This document shows positions 34,171 through 46,799 of a stretch of DNA of 64,000 nt, in pieces. Source of the DNA: Trissonchulus latispiculum. Taxonomy: Eukaryota; Nematoda; Enoplea; Enoplida; Ironidae. The position numbers were made by a program, and so were the translations under genes. The notes under the pieces are model-generated. The model searched no databases. It was not told where the DNA came from and worked only from the letters and a program-made list of their open reading frames with translations. Position 1 is the first letter of the stretch. Each line of letters opens with the position of its first letter. The stretch spans positions 45,737 to 109,736 of the forward strand of contig JASAND010030890.1 of the NCBI GenBank assembly GCA_030248195.1, given 5' to 3'.

Positions 34171-37100
34171 TCATTGCAAAACTGAATGTAGCTGCAGTTC
34201 GAATGTACCGTTTCTTCTATCGAGGGCATACTGCGGTGCCTTCATTTGAACCATTATAATAACGTATGACATTATGCAGGTAAATGACTAAAATTAAAAA
34301 GAGGGAGTAAAAATGTATCGTTGAAAAAGTTTAAGTACACTAAACATACTCATGTAAGGTTTGCACAAAGATTTACGTATTTATCAAAAGCTAAGGATGG
34401 ATAATGCAGTCGAAGCGCTGGGAAAACCCCACGTGTTAGCTTTTCTCAAAAATGTTTTCATAAAGAAATAATTAATTCCTTAGAATACACTACAACCTAT
34501 CTTCAGATATAAAATGTCATCAATGCAAGACACGTACTGATCTGTATGTCTAGCTAAATTAGATTAAATTTTAACTTGGCTTTAGGCATTATCAACATGG
34601 AAATATAAAGAAATACCATGGCGGGCGGAAACACTTAGATTAAGAAAACAATTAAAATGTGTTTGCCTTAAGTTGACCTTGACCTATCGCAAGACTCTCG
34701 TTCGCGCAATGTTTGCAACGTCAAAAGCATAATTAAGCGACGACGCCTAGATCAGAAGGCTAGACTCAGTCGTTGGATCGATTGGACTCAGTTGCACTTC
34801 TGCGCTTTTAAAAATCTGCTAAAGTTGTGCATCTATCAAAAGATTCTGATTCCGACGGTACACTATCACGCCTTTGCGGGTGCTTCAAGCCGACCACGAG
34901 ACATCAGACAGATACTATCAATTAAAGCTAAACGGACAGACAGACGGAATGCCCCAAAAGCATTCACAGGAAAGACTTATTTTTAATTCAAGTTATAACA
35001 ATCCCAGCTAACCAATAATTATCACAAGAAAGAAAATTTGGGTTATTTATTTTGATAAAACCAGCCTTCACCAAGAAAATTCACAGCCAAAATAATAAGG
35101 CACAATCCAATGCGCCAGAATAACGGCCTGTTGCAGACAAATCACAGGTGAAAAAGTAGCAAAAATGATGAAAAGAAGTTTAATTGCGTTCAGGTCCACA
35201 TTCAAAATATTCAGTTCCGGTGAAAACGTTTGCTAAAATTGGCCCGACAGCAAAGTCAGCGATTTTGTTATTGTCTTTTTCAACAACCAAACCAAGATTA
35301 CGAAAGCTGTTCAGAAACAAATCGCTAAAATTACAGCTTTTGTAATTTATTCACAAGTATTTTTTCTGACAGATTGAAACTTGGCATCTCTACGCCTGTC
35401 AAATTCGAATCATGAGAAATGTTAAACTAAAAGAATTGATCCATTCTGATTCAAATAATTGAAGTATCTGAAATGTCTAAATTCACAGACTCCAGAAGGA
35501 ATCGAAGATGAATATGGACACTTTTAACTTGCGTGATAGTGGGCCGATAGTCAGGATCAGAAACTTTTAATAAACTCACAGAATATGCAAAAGAAAGTCA
35601 CGAAAGCTGTTCGTGCAGGAGACCAAAACAAAGCTAGATAGATATACCTGAAAAATTAACGATCCTGATATTGGAAACAGATTTGCGACTGTGAGGCAGT
35701 TCGTATCATTTTGGATCATATCCAAAAGCTCAGCTTTTCTTAAAGCGAATGGTTGTAAATTTTCTTCGTCTTGGCATATGCAAGTGGATACATTCCAAAT
35801 TATATTTTTTAGCTGTTCGTTTAACCGAACTCCCGGCAGTAGCAAAGCTACTGCACTGATTAAAGAGCCAAAGCAGGTGACAAAAATAAATGCGGATGTC
35901 GCCGGCGTATAACTGAATGAAATTAAACAGAAGAATGTAGAAGCTGCAGTTACCAAAGTGACTACTAACACCATTCCGTAATACCAGCGCCATATAATGT
36001 TCTGAATTTTAACATTATCAGATATTCTTAGGTAATATTCTCCCCATTCGGCAAAATCCTTTGCCATTGCTTGTTTACTATTTTTCTCGATAGAAGTGTT
36101 TAAAACGGAAACTGCGTTTGCTGTGCACTGAATTGAGTACAGGTTAAGCAAATATACTGTAGTTACAGTTGTTGCATGTGCAAGATAGCTAATCATATTT
36201 AAAGCGTATCCTGGATAAGATTCAGGCCACAGTGCAACAACAAAAGGGAGTTGAAAGAACCCCAATAAATTTCCCATGATGAAGCAGATCGTAGTACTTG
36301 CTGTCACACATGGAATAACAACAAACTTCTGCTTCCACTTTTGCATGGCATCTTTTGGAATTAAAACAAACGGAACACGACTTTTACCATCATGAATAAA
36401 ACCATACGCAACGCCCATTCCAATTGAAGTGTCCGGAAGGTTTACTTGATTCTGTGTGCTCGAGCAGTAGTAAAACGCTTCGCAGCTTTTGTTTGCCGTG
36501 CATACTTCGCGAAAGTGAGCCGTGAACCAAACTGTCAATGATCCACAGAGTGAGCACATCCAGACAATCAGTATTGTACCTTCCATAGTGAATAAATTAT
36601 CAACTATGCTAGTCATGCGGTAAGCAAGGGAACAGTTGGAACCTTCAACAGATTTATCACTATCACGAGTAACAAGCTAGTGTGCACTACCATTTTATCA
36701 CTTGGAAAACAAAACGTTACTGTTGCTTATACGCTTATATGCTTTGTAATATTTTTCCGGATATTTTATATACTTACTACCATTTCACTGACCTTGCATG
36801 TTCGAATTCCACCATGTATTGAAGTCGCCTTTGTGTAGAAATATTCAGGTATTGGGAACAGTTCACTCAGCCCCTACTCTCATAGAATGATCTTACGTAT
36901 CTATAAACTATGTGACATAACAGTATAGTTTTATACATAGTTTTCTGAGGTAAAACAGTCATGCGGTCCAGTATCATCATATTAAGGCTGATATCACCGT
37001 TTTCATGCATTTTTACAATTCTTCCTATTGCAACGTATTCTCATCTTGACAAATTCGAATGGTCAGAGTGAACTCTATCCGACAACTGTCTAGCATAACT

Positions 37101-37381
37101 AGATCAACAAAATGACCTGATTACCGCTATAGGCGGGGACCGGTTCGGAGAGGCTCGAATAGCGATTATTCTTGTAATTTGTCCACTCACCCCCATATAA
37201 AATATTAAATCGTACCAAGTATCATGCTGGCAACAAATCCTCCGTATGCGGCCAATGCTATTCGAAAACATTTAACATTTGATTTAGTGGAACAGCCGGC
37301 TATTTTTAGCATGGTCGGGTTTGGACATTGTAGCGACAATGCCAAATAAGCATCAATAGAGCTTAACTCACTGGCTACCAT
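34171..37381 (-). CDS. Gustatory-receptor-like seven-TM protein, paralogue 3 (three exons)
   Basis: Predicted chemosensory membrane receptor of the Gr/GUR superfamily. Exons by sequence: 37381-37216 (ATG, 55 codons plus one base, ends CTTG before GTACG), 36642-35648 (starts after GAAG, ends TTTCAG before GTATAT), 34287-34171 (starts after TTTTAG, ends TGA). Phases agree (1, then 0), giving about 425 residues, normal for the family. One hydrophobic segment lies in exon 1 (after AGCSTKS), five in exon 2, and the seventh in the last exon (CIMSYVIIMVQMK), which matches the Gr-type TM7 pattern of Tyr followed by hydrophobics and Gln. Conserved blocks shared with the paralogues are LWPE..xGYALN, PGVxLNEQL and CLTVAxLFPIS. 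The GNLLGFF segment is shared with paralogue 2. The phase-0 intron just before TM7 is a known hallmark of insect Gr genes. The exon model is inference from paralogue alignment. Ligand unknown. Confidence 0.8.
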
Positions 37382-39136
37382 TCTAAACCATATTGGGTCA
37401 TGTTACAAGAAGAAGCGCGGACAGCACATTCTTGTTTTCCAATCTCAAATATCTACTTTCTTTGAGTGCTTTTAATATAACGTGACAGCAATTTGATTAA
37501 TTGCAAACCCATTTAGATTACATGCTGAAAAGGCGGTGACTTAATAATTAACTTCTTAGTACAGGTTGAAGAAATCATGATTTGGATGACTATATTTACG
37601 GCGTTGAAACCATCAAGCAAAACCATTGTTTCAATTTACTCACACTTCAATGTTGGTATAATTGGACTTTGTTTACTCATTACCCATAATCATCAACTGA
37701 AATTAATTAAGCTAATAATTTGACGAAAAATGCTTTAGAAAACAACTAAGAAAATGCAATTAATTCAGTTTTTATAATACAATAATTAGAGTATACTTCC
37801 CTCTCTCTACTTCCCTCTCACCACTACAATACTTCCCTCTTGGTTCCTGCTGCACCATTTGCAAAAACCACAGAAACTGCTCATAGATAGTTACACTCTA
37901 CGCATAAATAGAAGTCTTATAAAAGTAGTCGCATGTTTCTATAGTCTGGAACGGGCTCAAAAAGTTGACACAAGAACTGTGAGTTTTGTTCAAAATAACC
38001 ATTTTTCATATTTCTCATTATTTTATGAATTTCTCACTCCTTCCCTTTAGAACGCCACCAAAATTGGCACGAAAGGCTTTCCATGCCAACCCAATGTTGC
38101 GGTAAAAGCAAATGTTCCAAGGTTGAACTTTGTTTCCTTTTGGCTCCTTTGATCTCTTCTGGCTCAAAATAGTCAATTTCAAAAATTTCAAAAATATAGT
38201 GAGATTGTGTAATCTCGATAGCTATCGATAGCTAATCACGAGCTGAACACGTTTTGTTATACAGCTATACAGCTATGTGTCTGAAATGAAGTGTTTGCAA
38301 ATTAAAGCAAGTCAAAATTTGAGGGAATAGTTGGAAAGCTGAAATGGGTTCAGTTCACGATTGGAGATTGAGTTGCGGAGTGCGAAATTGCCATGGCTGA
38401 CTATACCTGAGTCATTGTAGCACTGAAATATTAGCCAACCAATATTATTAATTTGCCTTATTAGTCGACCCAAATTTCCCTGCCTTTAACGGCCTCCAAG
38501 TGACCTTGATGGGCAAATAACAGAGATTGAGCGACATCCGTGACTATCGATTTTGACGCTTAATTCTAAGCATTCTTCATTAGACTATTTTGTTAAGAGG
38601 TGGACTCAAATTATTGCAGACTGTTACACAATAATCGTCTCACATTGAAATATATATTGAAATTCTAGAACCAACATTGCAAAATAATCACCAAAGAAAC
38701 ATCGTTCATTATTACAGGGACACAACTCCCTACTGCTAGCAATTAGCCGTGAGTCAGAACTTTTGCAAGTTTTAATGCTTGAACGTGTCAATAGTGCTAC
38801 TAGCAATAAATGAATGTTTGGTCAAACAGACTGATCATTGTTGTGGAATTGTGATGCTTACGTGTTTGTGCTCGTGCACGTGATAAAGGGACCTCAAAGC
38901 TCATCCTCTATGAGGGATCTTTCGTTCATTGGTATTCTGATGTTTTCCGTTTCCAAGACACATATACATTGGTACATTTAAGCCAAGAAAACAGGAGCGT
39001 ACTGATGTTGAATCTTTCCTGCTTAATCACAACAAACCTACTGGTATGTCTAGCTCTGCCCAATCGACAGCTACAGAGTTTGTGCGAAACCTGCTGATAA
39101 CTCACACTTGTTACAAAAGTTCCAGCATTAAATAGT
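37382..39136. other. Spacer between the Gr-like array and the GPCR gene
   Basis: AT-rich. No exon, repeat with clear ends or RNA gene seen. Confidence 0.4.
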
Positions 39137-40228
39137 TTATTTCATAGTCAAATAGTTGGAAGATTTCATATGCCCAATTGGTTCGTCTTCGAATCTGCTG
39201 GTACTTATGTTTCCTCCGGGTAGTACAGAATGGTTCGACTTGTTTTGAAAGAATAAGTTTTTAAAGGCATTCCTTCCATCAGATCCAAAAATTAGATACA
39301 TAAATGGGTTTACAGCACTGTTCATCAAAACGCTCAAATGAAGAAGTACCATTCCAATTTGAGGCGAAATAATGCCTGTCTGCACCTGAGGTGTTACCAG
39401 CCAGAAAAAACAGACATGAAACAATAACAAAGAAGAAATGACAAAGAACTGAAAAGCCATGATAAATTCCCTTCGTGCTGGGGTTGCACGTACTCGACCC
39501 ACTAAATTCTGCTGACTGCCATATATAGACGATTTCCGATCCAGCCTGTAGACTCTGAAGAATATTGCCACATAAACAGCACTGAGCAAAGCAGCTACGC
39601 CGAAACAGCAGATTTCGTTGAGTTTCATGGCAAATTGAGTGCACGTATTTGCGGTGCTACCACAACTAAATTCCCAACCCCAACCGCTGGGGACGTGGTA
39701 GTAACAGCTACAACTATACATGATAGCGGGAATTACAAGTCCAGGAAAGTAGCTAAATGTGATCCAGAGCTTGAGCGCAATACCACGGTAATATTTTTGA
39801 TAGTCCAACATAAAAGCTACAGCTACCAGCCTGTTGAAGCAAATTCCTACCATATGCCCCATGACACTCCAAAAGGCAACGTCATGTATATACCCAAACA
39901 CATAGATGTACCATATGTTCACATTGTTCTCACCAAGAATTGCAACTGGTGTAAGGTAAAACAGGTTCACCAACAGCGTTAGGATATCAGGTAAGCCTAA
40001 GCTGCTGGCAAGGCAATAAAAGGAATTGTCAAAAACACCGGCTTTGTCCTTTTTTAAGATAAAATAAAATACGCAGTACGCCATAATTCCTAATATGCAG
40101 ATTAGGTTAGAAATGAACACATAAGTCTGTAGTCCCATTCCGTGGTTCGGAACTCCGTAAAATTCCCACTTACACTGCATTACAGTTTGAGTAAAACAGC
40201 TGTCATTACTTCCACAGTCGCAGGACAT
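39137..40228 (-). CDS. Rhodopsin-family serpentine receptor, nematode Srx/Srsx-like, single exon
   Basis: A complete 363-residue intronless ORF with ATG and stop. Seven hydrophobic segments are visible at roughly residues 34-58, 72-95, 105-138, 151-172, 203-226, 253-278 and 288-312. The second contains the GLPD aspartate expected in TM2. The end of TM3 reads GICFNRLVAVAF: the class A DRY motif is replaced by NRL, as in nematode Srx-type receptors. TM7 ends in NPFMYLIFG, the NPxxY position. Extracellular loop 2 is Cys- and Trp-rich (SCSCYYHVPSGWGWEFSC). A basic third intracellular loop (RATPARRE) and a Ser-rich tail (NHSVLPGGN) fit a G-protein-coupled receptor. It is on the same strand as the Gr-like array and 1.76 kb from it, so it probably belongs to one chemoreceptor cluster. 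Peptide or small-molecule sensing are both possible. Subfamily assignment is inference. Confidence 0.8.
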   Translation of the reverse strand: MSCDCGSNDSCFTQTVMQCKWEFYGVPNHGMGLQTYVFISNLICILGIMAYCVFYFILKKDKAGVFDNSFYCLASSLGLPDILTLLVNLFYLTPVAILGENNVNIWYIYVFGYIHDVAFWSVMGHMVGICFNRLVAVAFMLDYQKYYRGIALKLWITFSYFPGLVIPAIMYSCSCYYHVPSGWGWEFSCGSTANTCTQFAMKLNEICCFGVAALLSAVYVAIFFRVYRLDRKSSIYGSQQNLVGRVRATPARREFIMAFQFFVISSLLLFHVCFFWLVTPQVQTGIISPQIGMVLLHLSVLMNSAVNPFMYLIFGSDGRNAFKNLFFQNKSNHSVLPGGNISTSRFEDEPIGHMKSSNYLTMK

Positions 40229-42460
40229 CTGCTACTAAGAAGTGTTCGTCTAAACATAAAATGACATGTACTGAATTCGAACAAAACCATCAAAACTGCA
40301 GCAAGAAATAATGTTTTACTAGTCCAGCATAACGACCATGCTAATTGCAACCAACAACTTAAACGCCAAAGCAGCAGGATTTGAACTTTAATTTCCTCCT
40401 TCCTTTCATGCAAATTAAAACGGTGCAAGCAGCCACGAAGTCTCGTTAGAAAGATAAACATTAACAGCATGCTTTTAAGATTCTATTTCTTAATCTTTGG
40501 TTTCTTCGATTTTCCTTGTGTTTAAGTAAGTACTTCAAATGATTTTATCCTTTCTGTCAGAAGAAGAAGCTGAAAATTGAAGCACCAAAAGCTTTTATAA
40601 TTTCCTTGTAAAAACCAACAGACTTCCGCAATAATCAATCTCAATTCTCACATTAAGTGTCTGTTGCGTAGTCATAGAAACAGTACAAAGTGTAGGTACG
40701 ACATTTGCCTTAAACTGAATGAACTTGAAAAAGTTTATTATATTTTAATACTTAACCTACACACCAGGTCAAGTCGGCTGTTGCAAGGACTTTCAAGGTA
40801 GGAAGTATACCTGGAGCGAAACATCTATTTTTCCGAACTTAATTCCTCTAAAGCAAGCTCTGATGCAAATGCGTGGTAAGAAGAGTCCATATTTTTAATG
40901 ATAATAATGAAAAGTCTGTAAGCCAGCATTTTGTCATCATAGTTTTAGACAACGTATTCATGCAGAATATCAACTAACCAATTTAAAATAAATATTACAG
41001 ACAAATACAGTAAACCAATAAGGTAAGTAAATATAGATCATATTAATTATTAACCTTGCAGAGGAAGAAGCTAGGAAATAGCAAAACATGACGCTATACT
41101 ATGAGCCTGTATCAAACCTGTGTCTTCTGTTAAGCAAAATATATGATAATCAGGATATATTTTAATATAATATAATAGTCCATAAAGTTTACCTCGGTGG
41201 TTCACAAAACACACCCTTGAATAATTTTTGAATTTGCAACCTCAATATCTACCTGTCAGCTAGTATACAGGTAGCATTTGCGTGCTTGTGTTTGCATCGG
41301 GTCTTATGTTGCGCTTTTATTCCCTGTGACATAATTGAATTTCCATCTAAAATCTGGAGTCTCAGTGGTATCAGGCAGTATTCGCTGGATATGTATGGTA
41401 ATCATGAATCAAGTTTCCCTTTAGTTGCTAGTCAAATTCTAAAACACATTTAGTCCGGTTGCAATTTTTTGCATAAAATTGGCTTTGGACGAAAGCAAGA
41501 CAATTAAGTAGAAACTGGAAACTAAGTTGAATAAAATGAGATTATTCAAACCTATCTTGGTGCGTATATTGGCTTCTTGTCGTAAATAAGTTTGTTTTGA
41601 ATTAATTTGATTTCGTTTGCCTGAACAAATCCCCTACCTGGTATTGTGAATTTCAAATCATTCTTTTTATTCTAAAAACTAATATTAACATTTGTCTTCC
41701 AGAACACGTTCGAAGGAAATCTGAGAAAACATAGAATATTGTACAGACCACTCTACCTGCTCCAGATTTACCTGGAAAAAACATAAAATAAACACTAATA
41801 CACACACGCGCACAGATACCCACCCACACACACTAGCTCGCCCATGCACATTTGTATTAACAAGTGTGAAGTATTTTCCGATATTCTCTTTGATTTTCAT
41901 CTAAATTCATCTAAAACGCAGTGTTATCTTTACGAACAGTAAACGTAAATTACACTCTTGTGTAGGAACCTCGGTTCCTTAGCTAATTTTCTACAATCAA
42001 AAACTGAGCGCAAATTCCAGTCAGACTCATTTATGACCTGGGCGGGATACGGTCGGTCTTTTGTGTTATCGTTTTGTTCCCGGCCGCCTATTTCTGAAAC
42101 TTCGGGGGTTGACCCCCTTATCTTTGTCCGGATTTCTCTGGGTTTGTTTGTCGTTTTGTTTATTCTTGTTCTGATAGTTGTGGCCATTGAAATTTCTATA
42201 TCCTTGCAACTGTAAAGTTTGTTTTGTCTACCTTTTTGTCAACTTTACTATTTTGTCTAAAAAGAAGTAAACTCACGGTACTAAAATAGATTGCCGGCGC
42301 GTTCGTAGTAGTTTAGGGGTAAGCGAGTTAGGGACGAGATTTGACATGCACACACTCTAGGACCTAGTGATCTTCTTTATTTAAATTCATCTCTCATTGA
42401 GGCAATTCAAAACTCTTTACACAAGCAATACAGTAGAACACAACAGAATTGCTGATAATA
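40229..42460. other. AT-rich stretch upstream of the GPCR
   Basis: No recognisable gene. A CA/GT-rich patch lies at about 41795-41835. An 85-codon ORF pair on both strands at 41930-42215 has no domain signal. Confidence 0.4.
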
Positions 42461-42968
42461 GCAAGAGTACATAATGATAAGAGTGTGAAAACACGTCAAA
42501 TTTTACGTAGTGAAGACCAAGAATTATACTCAACCCTATCGACTGACCCTCCCACAAATTGCTCCCTCTTACACGACCCCTATGTGATTACATAGTTCCA
42601 GACGGAGGTCGCTCACTCGCTTAATATATTTTATACATGTAGGTGTTAAACATACACGGTTAGATCTCCTCCCCAAATTGGGCCCTGCTAGTTTCATCGT
42701 AGTATACAAAGCAGTCAGCGACTCCCGTTTGGACCACGTACCCATATAGTGGTGGTGTGCGAGGGGATCAATATGTGGGAGGTCAGCATAGTTATGGCCT
42801 TCACTGCATATTGTGATATGGCATAGTGTTAACTTGCCATACTTTATTCCGATACCATAAACTAGTTTTGTGACATTTAAACATCATTACGTGTACGTTG
42901 CAAGAAGTCTATAAACTACTGCGTGCACACTACTTACTGAGATGGAAGCTGCAGAGTCGGATTCTAAG

Positions 42969-43180
42969 GCCTCAGGTGGGATTCGAACCCACGACTTCCG
43001 GATTCTAAAATTCACTCTTGCACTCTACCAACTGAGCTAACGAAGCAACAGTGTCAGCAAGGTGGAAGGAGTTCGTATCCATACTGAAGTGACAACGAAT
43101 TAGTAATGCGTTTTACAAAGCGGTCAAACACATGATCCAGGGCAAGGTACACTCTGGTGTCCTGCCTACAATGCCGACAT
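42969..43180 (-). mobile_element. tRNA-derived SINE, family B, copy 2
   Basis: The head, 43046-42969, has TTAGCTCAGTTGGTAGAGT (A-box) and GTGGGTTCGAATCCCAC (T arm). The region between them is six bases too long for a normal anticodon arm, so it is degenerate. The tail matches that of the 6.4-kb copy. It is nested in the inverted-repeat element at 42461-44346. Confidence 0.7.
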
Positions 43181-43365
43181 GTGACTGTTTGCTGGGAAAT
43201 CTCTGAAGACATGCTTAGCATAGTTTACATTTCTTTTGGCTAAACGCATTCAAATGAATACTAAACCATATCACAAATTTGTTGTAGCACGCAACATTGT
43301 GCACTCTTCATACTTCCAAATACCTGCGAAGCCTTCGCGCAGGGAATTCGCGCGTTTCGCGCCAT

Positions 43366-44186
43366 TAGTGATGGAATTGGGCCACTTAGGCTTGACCCCG
43401 TGACCCGGTTGAGCCCTGACCCGGTGACCCGGGTTTTCAGACAATTCAAGAAATCTGCAAAAAAATTGATTTTGCCTAAAAACGCTAAATTTTGGCTTCA
43501 ATGTTCCATCATTACACGGAAAAGGATAGCTATGTTCGCTCTAGAATTTAGAAAAGTATTTGATACTGTAGCATTTCCTGAAGTAATGCAGAAATGAGTT
43601 GGCAAAACCATTAATTTATCCGTATGCGAAATTTTGCAGGGTCTAATATGAGTACTTGTCCAAAACACGGATTATGTACTTTAAAAATTTGGGTTTTTAT
43701 TTTGTATTGCGTAAATTGTTCACATACATATCTTCAACATTTGCCTCGGTTGCAAAAATGTTAATTTGCAAACCATATACATAGTTCTAAATAGATTTAT
43801 ACAATCAATAATCATGAAACTGATAAAGCTAAGCCACATATTATCCGCCAGAGACAGACAGATTCAAATAACCTCAAGCTGCAAAAGTGCTCTATAAGAC
43901 TATAAGAAAAAACAAATTAATATTGCACATTGAACAAAAATTTAAGCTAAAATTTTAGCTTGGTTAAGTCAAAAATTTCTAAAATTTATGTTAAATTCAG
44001 AAAACCGGCTCAAGACAGGGTCGAAGCTCTTGACCTGGTGACCCGGTGCCCCGATCCAAAAAGTGACCCGAACTGACCCGGTGACCCGGTGCCCCGATCC
44101 AAAAAGTGACCCGAACTGACCCGGTGACCCGGTGCCCCGATCCAAAAAGTGACCCGAACTGACCCGGTGACCCGGTTCCATCTCTG
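43366..44186. mobile_element. hAT-like non-autonomous element with GGGTC subterminal words
   Basis: The left TIR TAGTGATGGAATTGGGCCAC and right TIR (reverse complement) CAGAGATGGAACCGGGTCAC agree at most positions and fit the hAT tip pattern YARNG. Reiterated GTGACCCGG/CCGGGTCAC words fill both subterminal zones. TTCGCGC occurs on both sides but is not flush on the left, so the target duplication is unproven. Confidence 0.6.
44038..44174. repeat. 43-bp minisatellite (about three copies)
   Basis: The unit GTGACCCGGTGCCCCGATCC...CTGACCCG repeats at 44038, 44081 and 44124 with almost no change. It forms the right subterminal region of the hAT-like element. Confidence 0.9.
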
Positions 44187-44975
44187 CTTCGCGCACTCGT
44201 GCCCTGCACACGGAGTTTCACAATCATTCGTAGGCACGAATTAACGTAGGCGTAAATTACTGAGCGCACGCTGGCCCGTGCTACTATGTACCTTTACTAG
44301 TGTAACGCTCTCGTACTCTTACCATTATGTCCTCTTGATAACGGCAAAGAATGTTGCTCATTTTTGGGCCCACGTTTTGTTCTGCACACTAGATTTAATG
44401 CTTAGAAATCTGCTGCAATACTGTTTACAAAAACCTTCTCTCAAAGTTAATCTGTGACAATGGAAATGCATAATCCAAGAAAAGATTCGAAGTCATTTCA
44501 ATTTATAAATGTAGGCAATGAAAACTTGTCAACATTCAACATTTAAGACTGAAATGCAGATTAGTCGTTTTGACATCAACTAATCTGTTAGCCTTTGCAG
44601 CACCGTCACTGGAATAATGTCAAAAGATTTAGTGAAATAGTTATGCAACGGATTAGACTAAAACCAATTAGCTAATTAGTAGACTTGGAAAGCACTTTAT
44701 ATACACGACTAAAACTCCACAACTTAACTTTAACAAACCTAAAGAAGTTTTAATTATTTAGCTCCTTGAGCAATTTCATATAATTTTAAGCGAACTAACT
44801 ATTAAGGTGGTTGTTGTGACTGACGTGCCTACCAGTAAACTACACGTCTTTTCTCCGGAACGCAGCACACTAACTGAGGCTCAAACATCTCATTGTATTA
44901 TACTGCAAGCACACACCATCGTAATTACATTCTAGCTTAGATTGTACCAATAGTGAGATCAAATCACATTACTAC

Positions 44976-45942
44976 GGTGGTGATTTCTTTTGGGTACATA
45001 TTGTTGGTTGGCGGCGTAAATCAAGATGAAGTTTGACGAAACTCTCCGAAATACGTTCTTTTAGCGTTCTATCACCCTCCGCGCAATCCCGATTCAAAAA
45101 TTCGAGATTTCCGATCAGAGCAATTTTTCCAAATTTCTGAAAGTTTGGCAGCAGCTATACAGTCATGAATATATTCATTCGAAATATCTCATTGAGCTTC
45201 ATATTTTTGCTTTTTAAAGTAACGTTCTAGCTTTTCTCTACCGTGAGATAGAGCTGATTTTCTTATTTTGGCTTTGGAAACTTGTTATTTTTGCAGAAGT
45301 CAAATAATCCATCATTTCTTGAATTAGGACAAGCCGCAAAATCAAACTAAGGGCGTCGATCTGAAGGTCTTATAGGGGCAAATTATCCGACGCATGATGT
45401 TCTTCCAACAGCTATCCCGTTAGCTGCTATAATAAAAAATGTAGTTTTTGCAAAAACACGACCAATGTTTTTCCAAAGATTGTGGAGCGTTCACCATGCA
45501 AGCTGGAGGGCTGCTACTTAATAGATGTGTTCTGCACAAATATACCCAGCGACGTTTTTTAGTTGCCCCGATTACTGCTTTCTAGCTAAAGTTATCGCTT
45601 GACAAATTTGGAAAAAGTAGGCAAAATACAGGTTACGCACACATTTCAGCTTATTTCTCTATAACGAAGAGCGATTTCACAATAAATAAAAAATCGGCCC
45701 CAGCTATTTGATGGAGGTATCGAATGATATAACCGATGTCTCACAAAAAATTTACTTGAGTCTGCAAAAATCTTGAAAATTATACTTCTTCTAAAATGTG
45801 TTAACATATTTTAGAAAAACAACATTAGTTTCATGGTATGCATTAAAAAGAGAAAATGCCAAGCTGCATATGGCTTCTTAACTCCAAGTAATGAATGAGT
45901 AATAATGGTGCAAACTTTATGTGACCAAAGGGAATCACCACC
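44976..45942. mobile_element. Second copy of the GGTGGTGATT TIR element
   Basis: Left GGTGGTGATTTCTTTTGGG and right CCAAAGGGAATCACCACC form the TIRs. The interior is the reverse complement of 31856-32836 with many substitutions. The TTAA flanks are not preserved, so it is older or the flanks have mutated. Confidence 0.65.
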
Positions 45943-46627
45943 TCAAACAAATTGGTGAGCATAAATGAACTTGTGATGGAATGACAAAATATAAATGGAC
46001 TGGTCAAAGCTAGCTTTTGAACTCTTGCAATGGAACTTTATTGCCGGTCAAGTCTGAACTGTAAAAAACCACCTAACGGAATAATCAGCATCCCAACACA
46101 ATGAATAAGCGGTGAGACGTTCTTTCCCCACTAAAACGCACACAACTTTTGCTATATACAAAACATGACCAAAGTAGCATTATAAAGCCTTGACTTAAAA
46201 GTTCAGGCATTATGGGTGCTAATTCTTGTTCGAAAACAGACATAAAAATATTAGCACCTTGCTCCGGGAATTCTCGACTAAATTATAAACCTGTCAGAGG
46301 AAGTTATTAAACTTAATATAGGTAGGACAAAAAGGTTATTGCAGCTGTAAGAAAAAAGCTAACTCATATGTGCAGGAATGATCACGTCTAGGACAAATGA
46401 CACTTAGCAAAGGCTTCTGTTCAAGAATTTTTTATTTAATAGAAAGTTTGAGAAATCATTACTTCCTCGCTATGTTAGGTTAGGATTAAAATTCACAATT
46501 TATACAGATTAGATTTATTGCTTTGTACGAACTGCCAAAATGTGTAAATTCCGGTTTTAACGGTTTTAACCGATAAATACATGGTTTATATGTCAATAAC
46601 GGCAAGCATTCAAGAATCGATGTAATC

Positions 46628-46790
<163 letters not shown>

Positions 46791-46799
46791 AATAATCAG

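Larger units (their letters stand above)
42461..44346. mobile_element. AAGAGTACATAAT-TIR element carrying two nested insertions
   Basis: The left tip GCAAGAGTACATAATGATAA (42461) pairs with the right tip at about 44313-44342 (reverse complement AAGAGGACATAATGGTAAG). The tips match those of the 0.2-0.9-kb and 52.5-kb elements. Within it lie SINE family B copy 2 and the hAT-like element at 43366-44186. Confidence 0.6.

Noticed and set aside
41930..42215. 85-codon ORFs on both strands
   Set aside because: No domain features or splice context. Opposite-strand openness suggests chance composition.
43969..44269. Three overlapping minus-strand ORFs with VTGSVRVTFWIGAPGH repeats
   Set aside because: Produced by the 43-bp minisatellite, which is open in all three frames.
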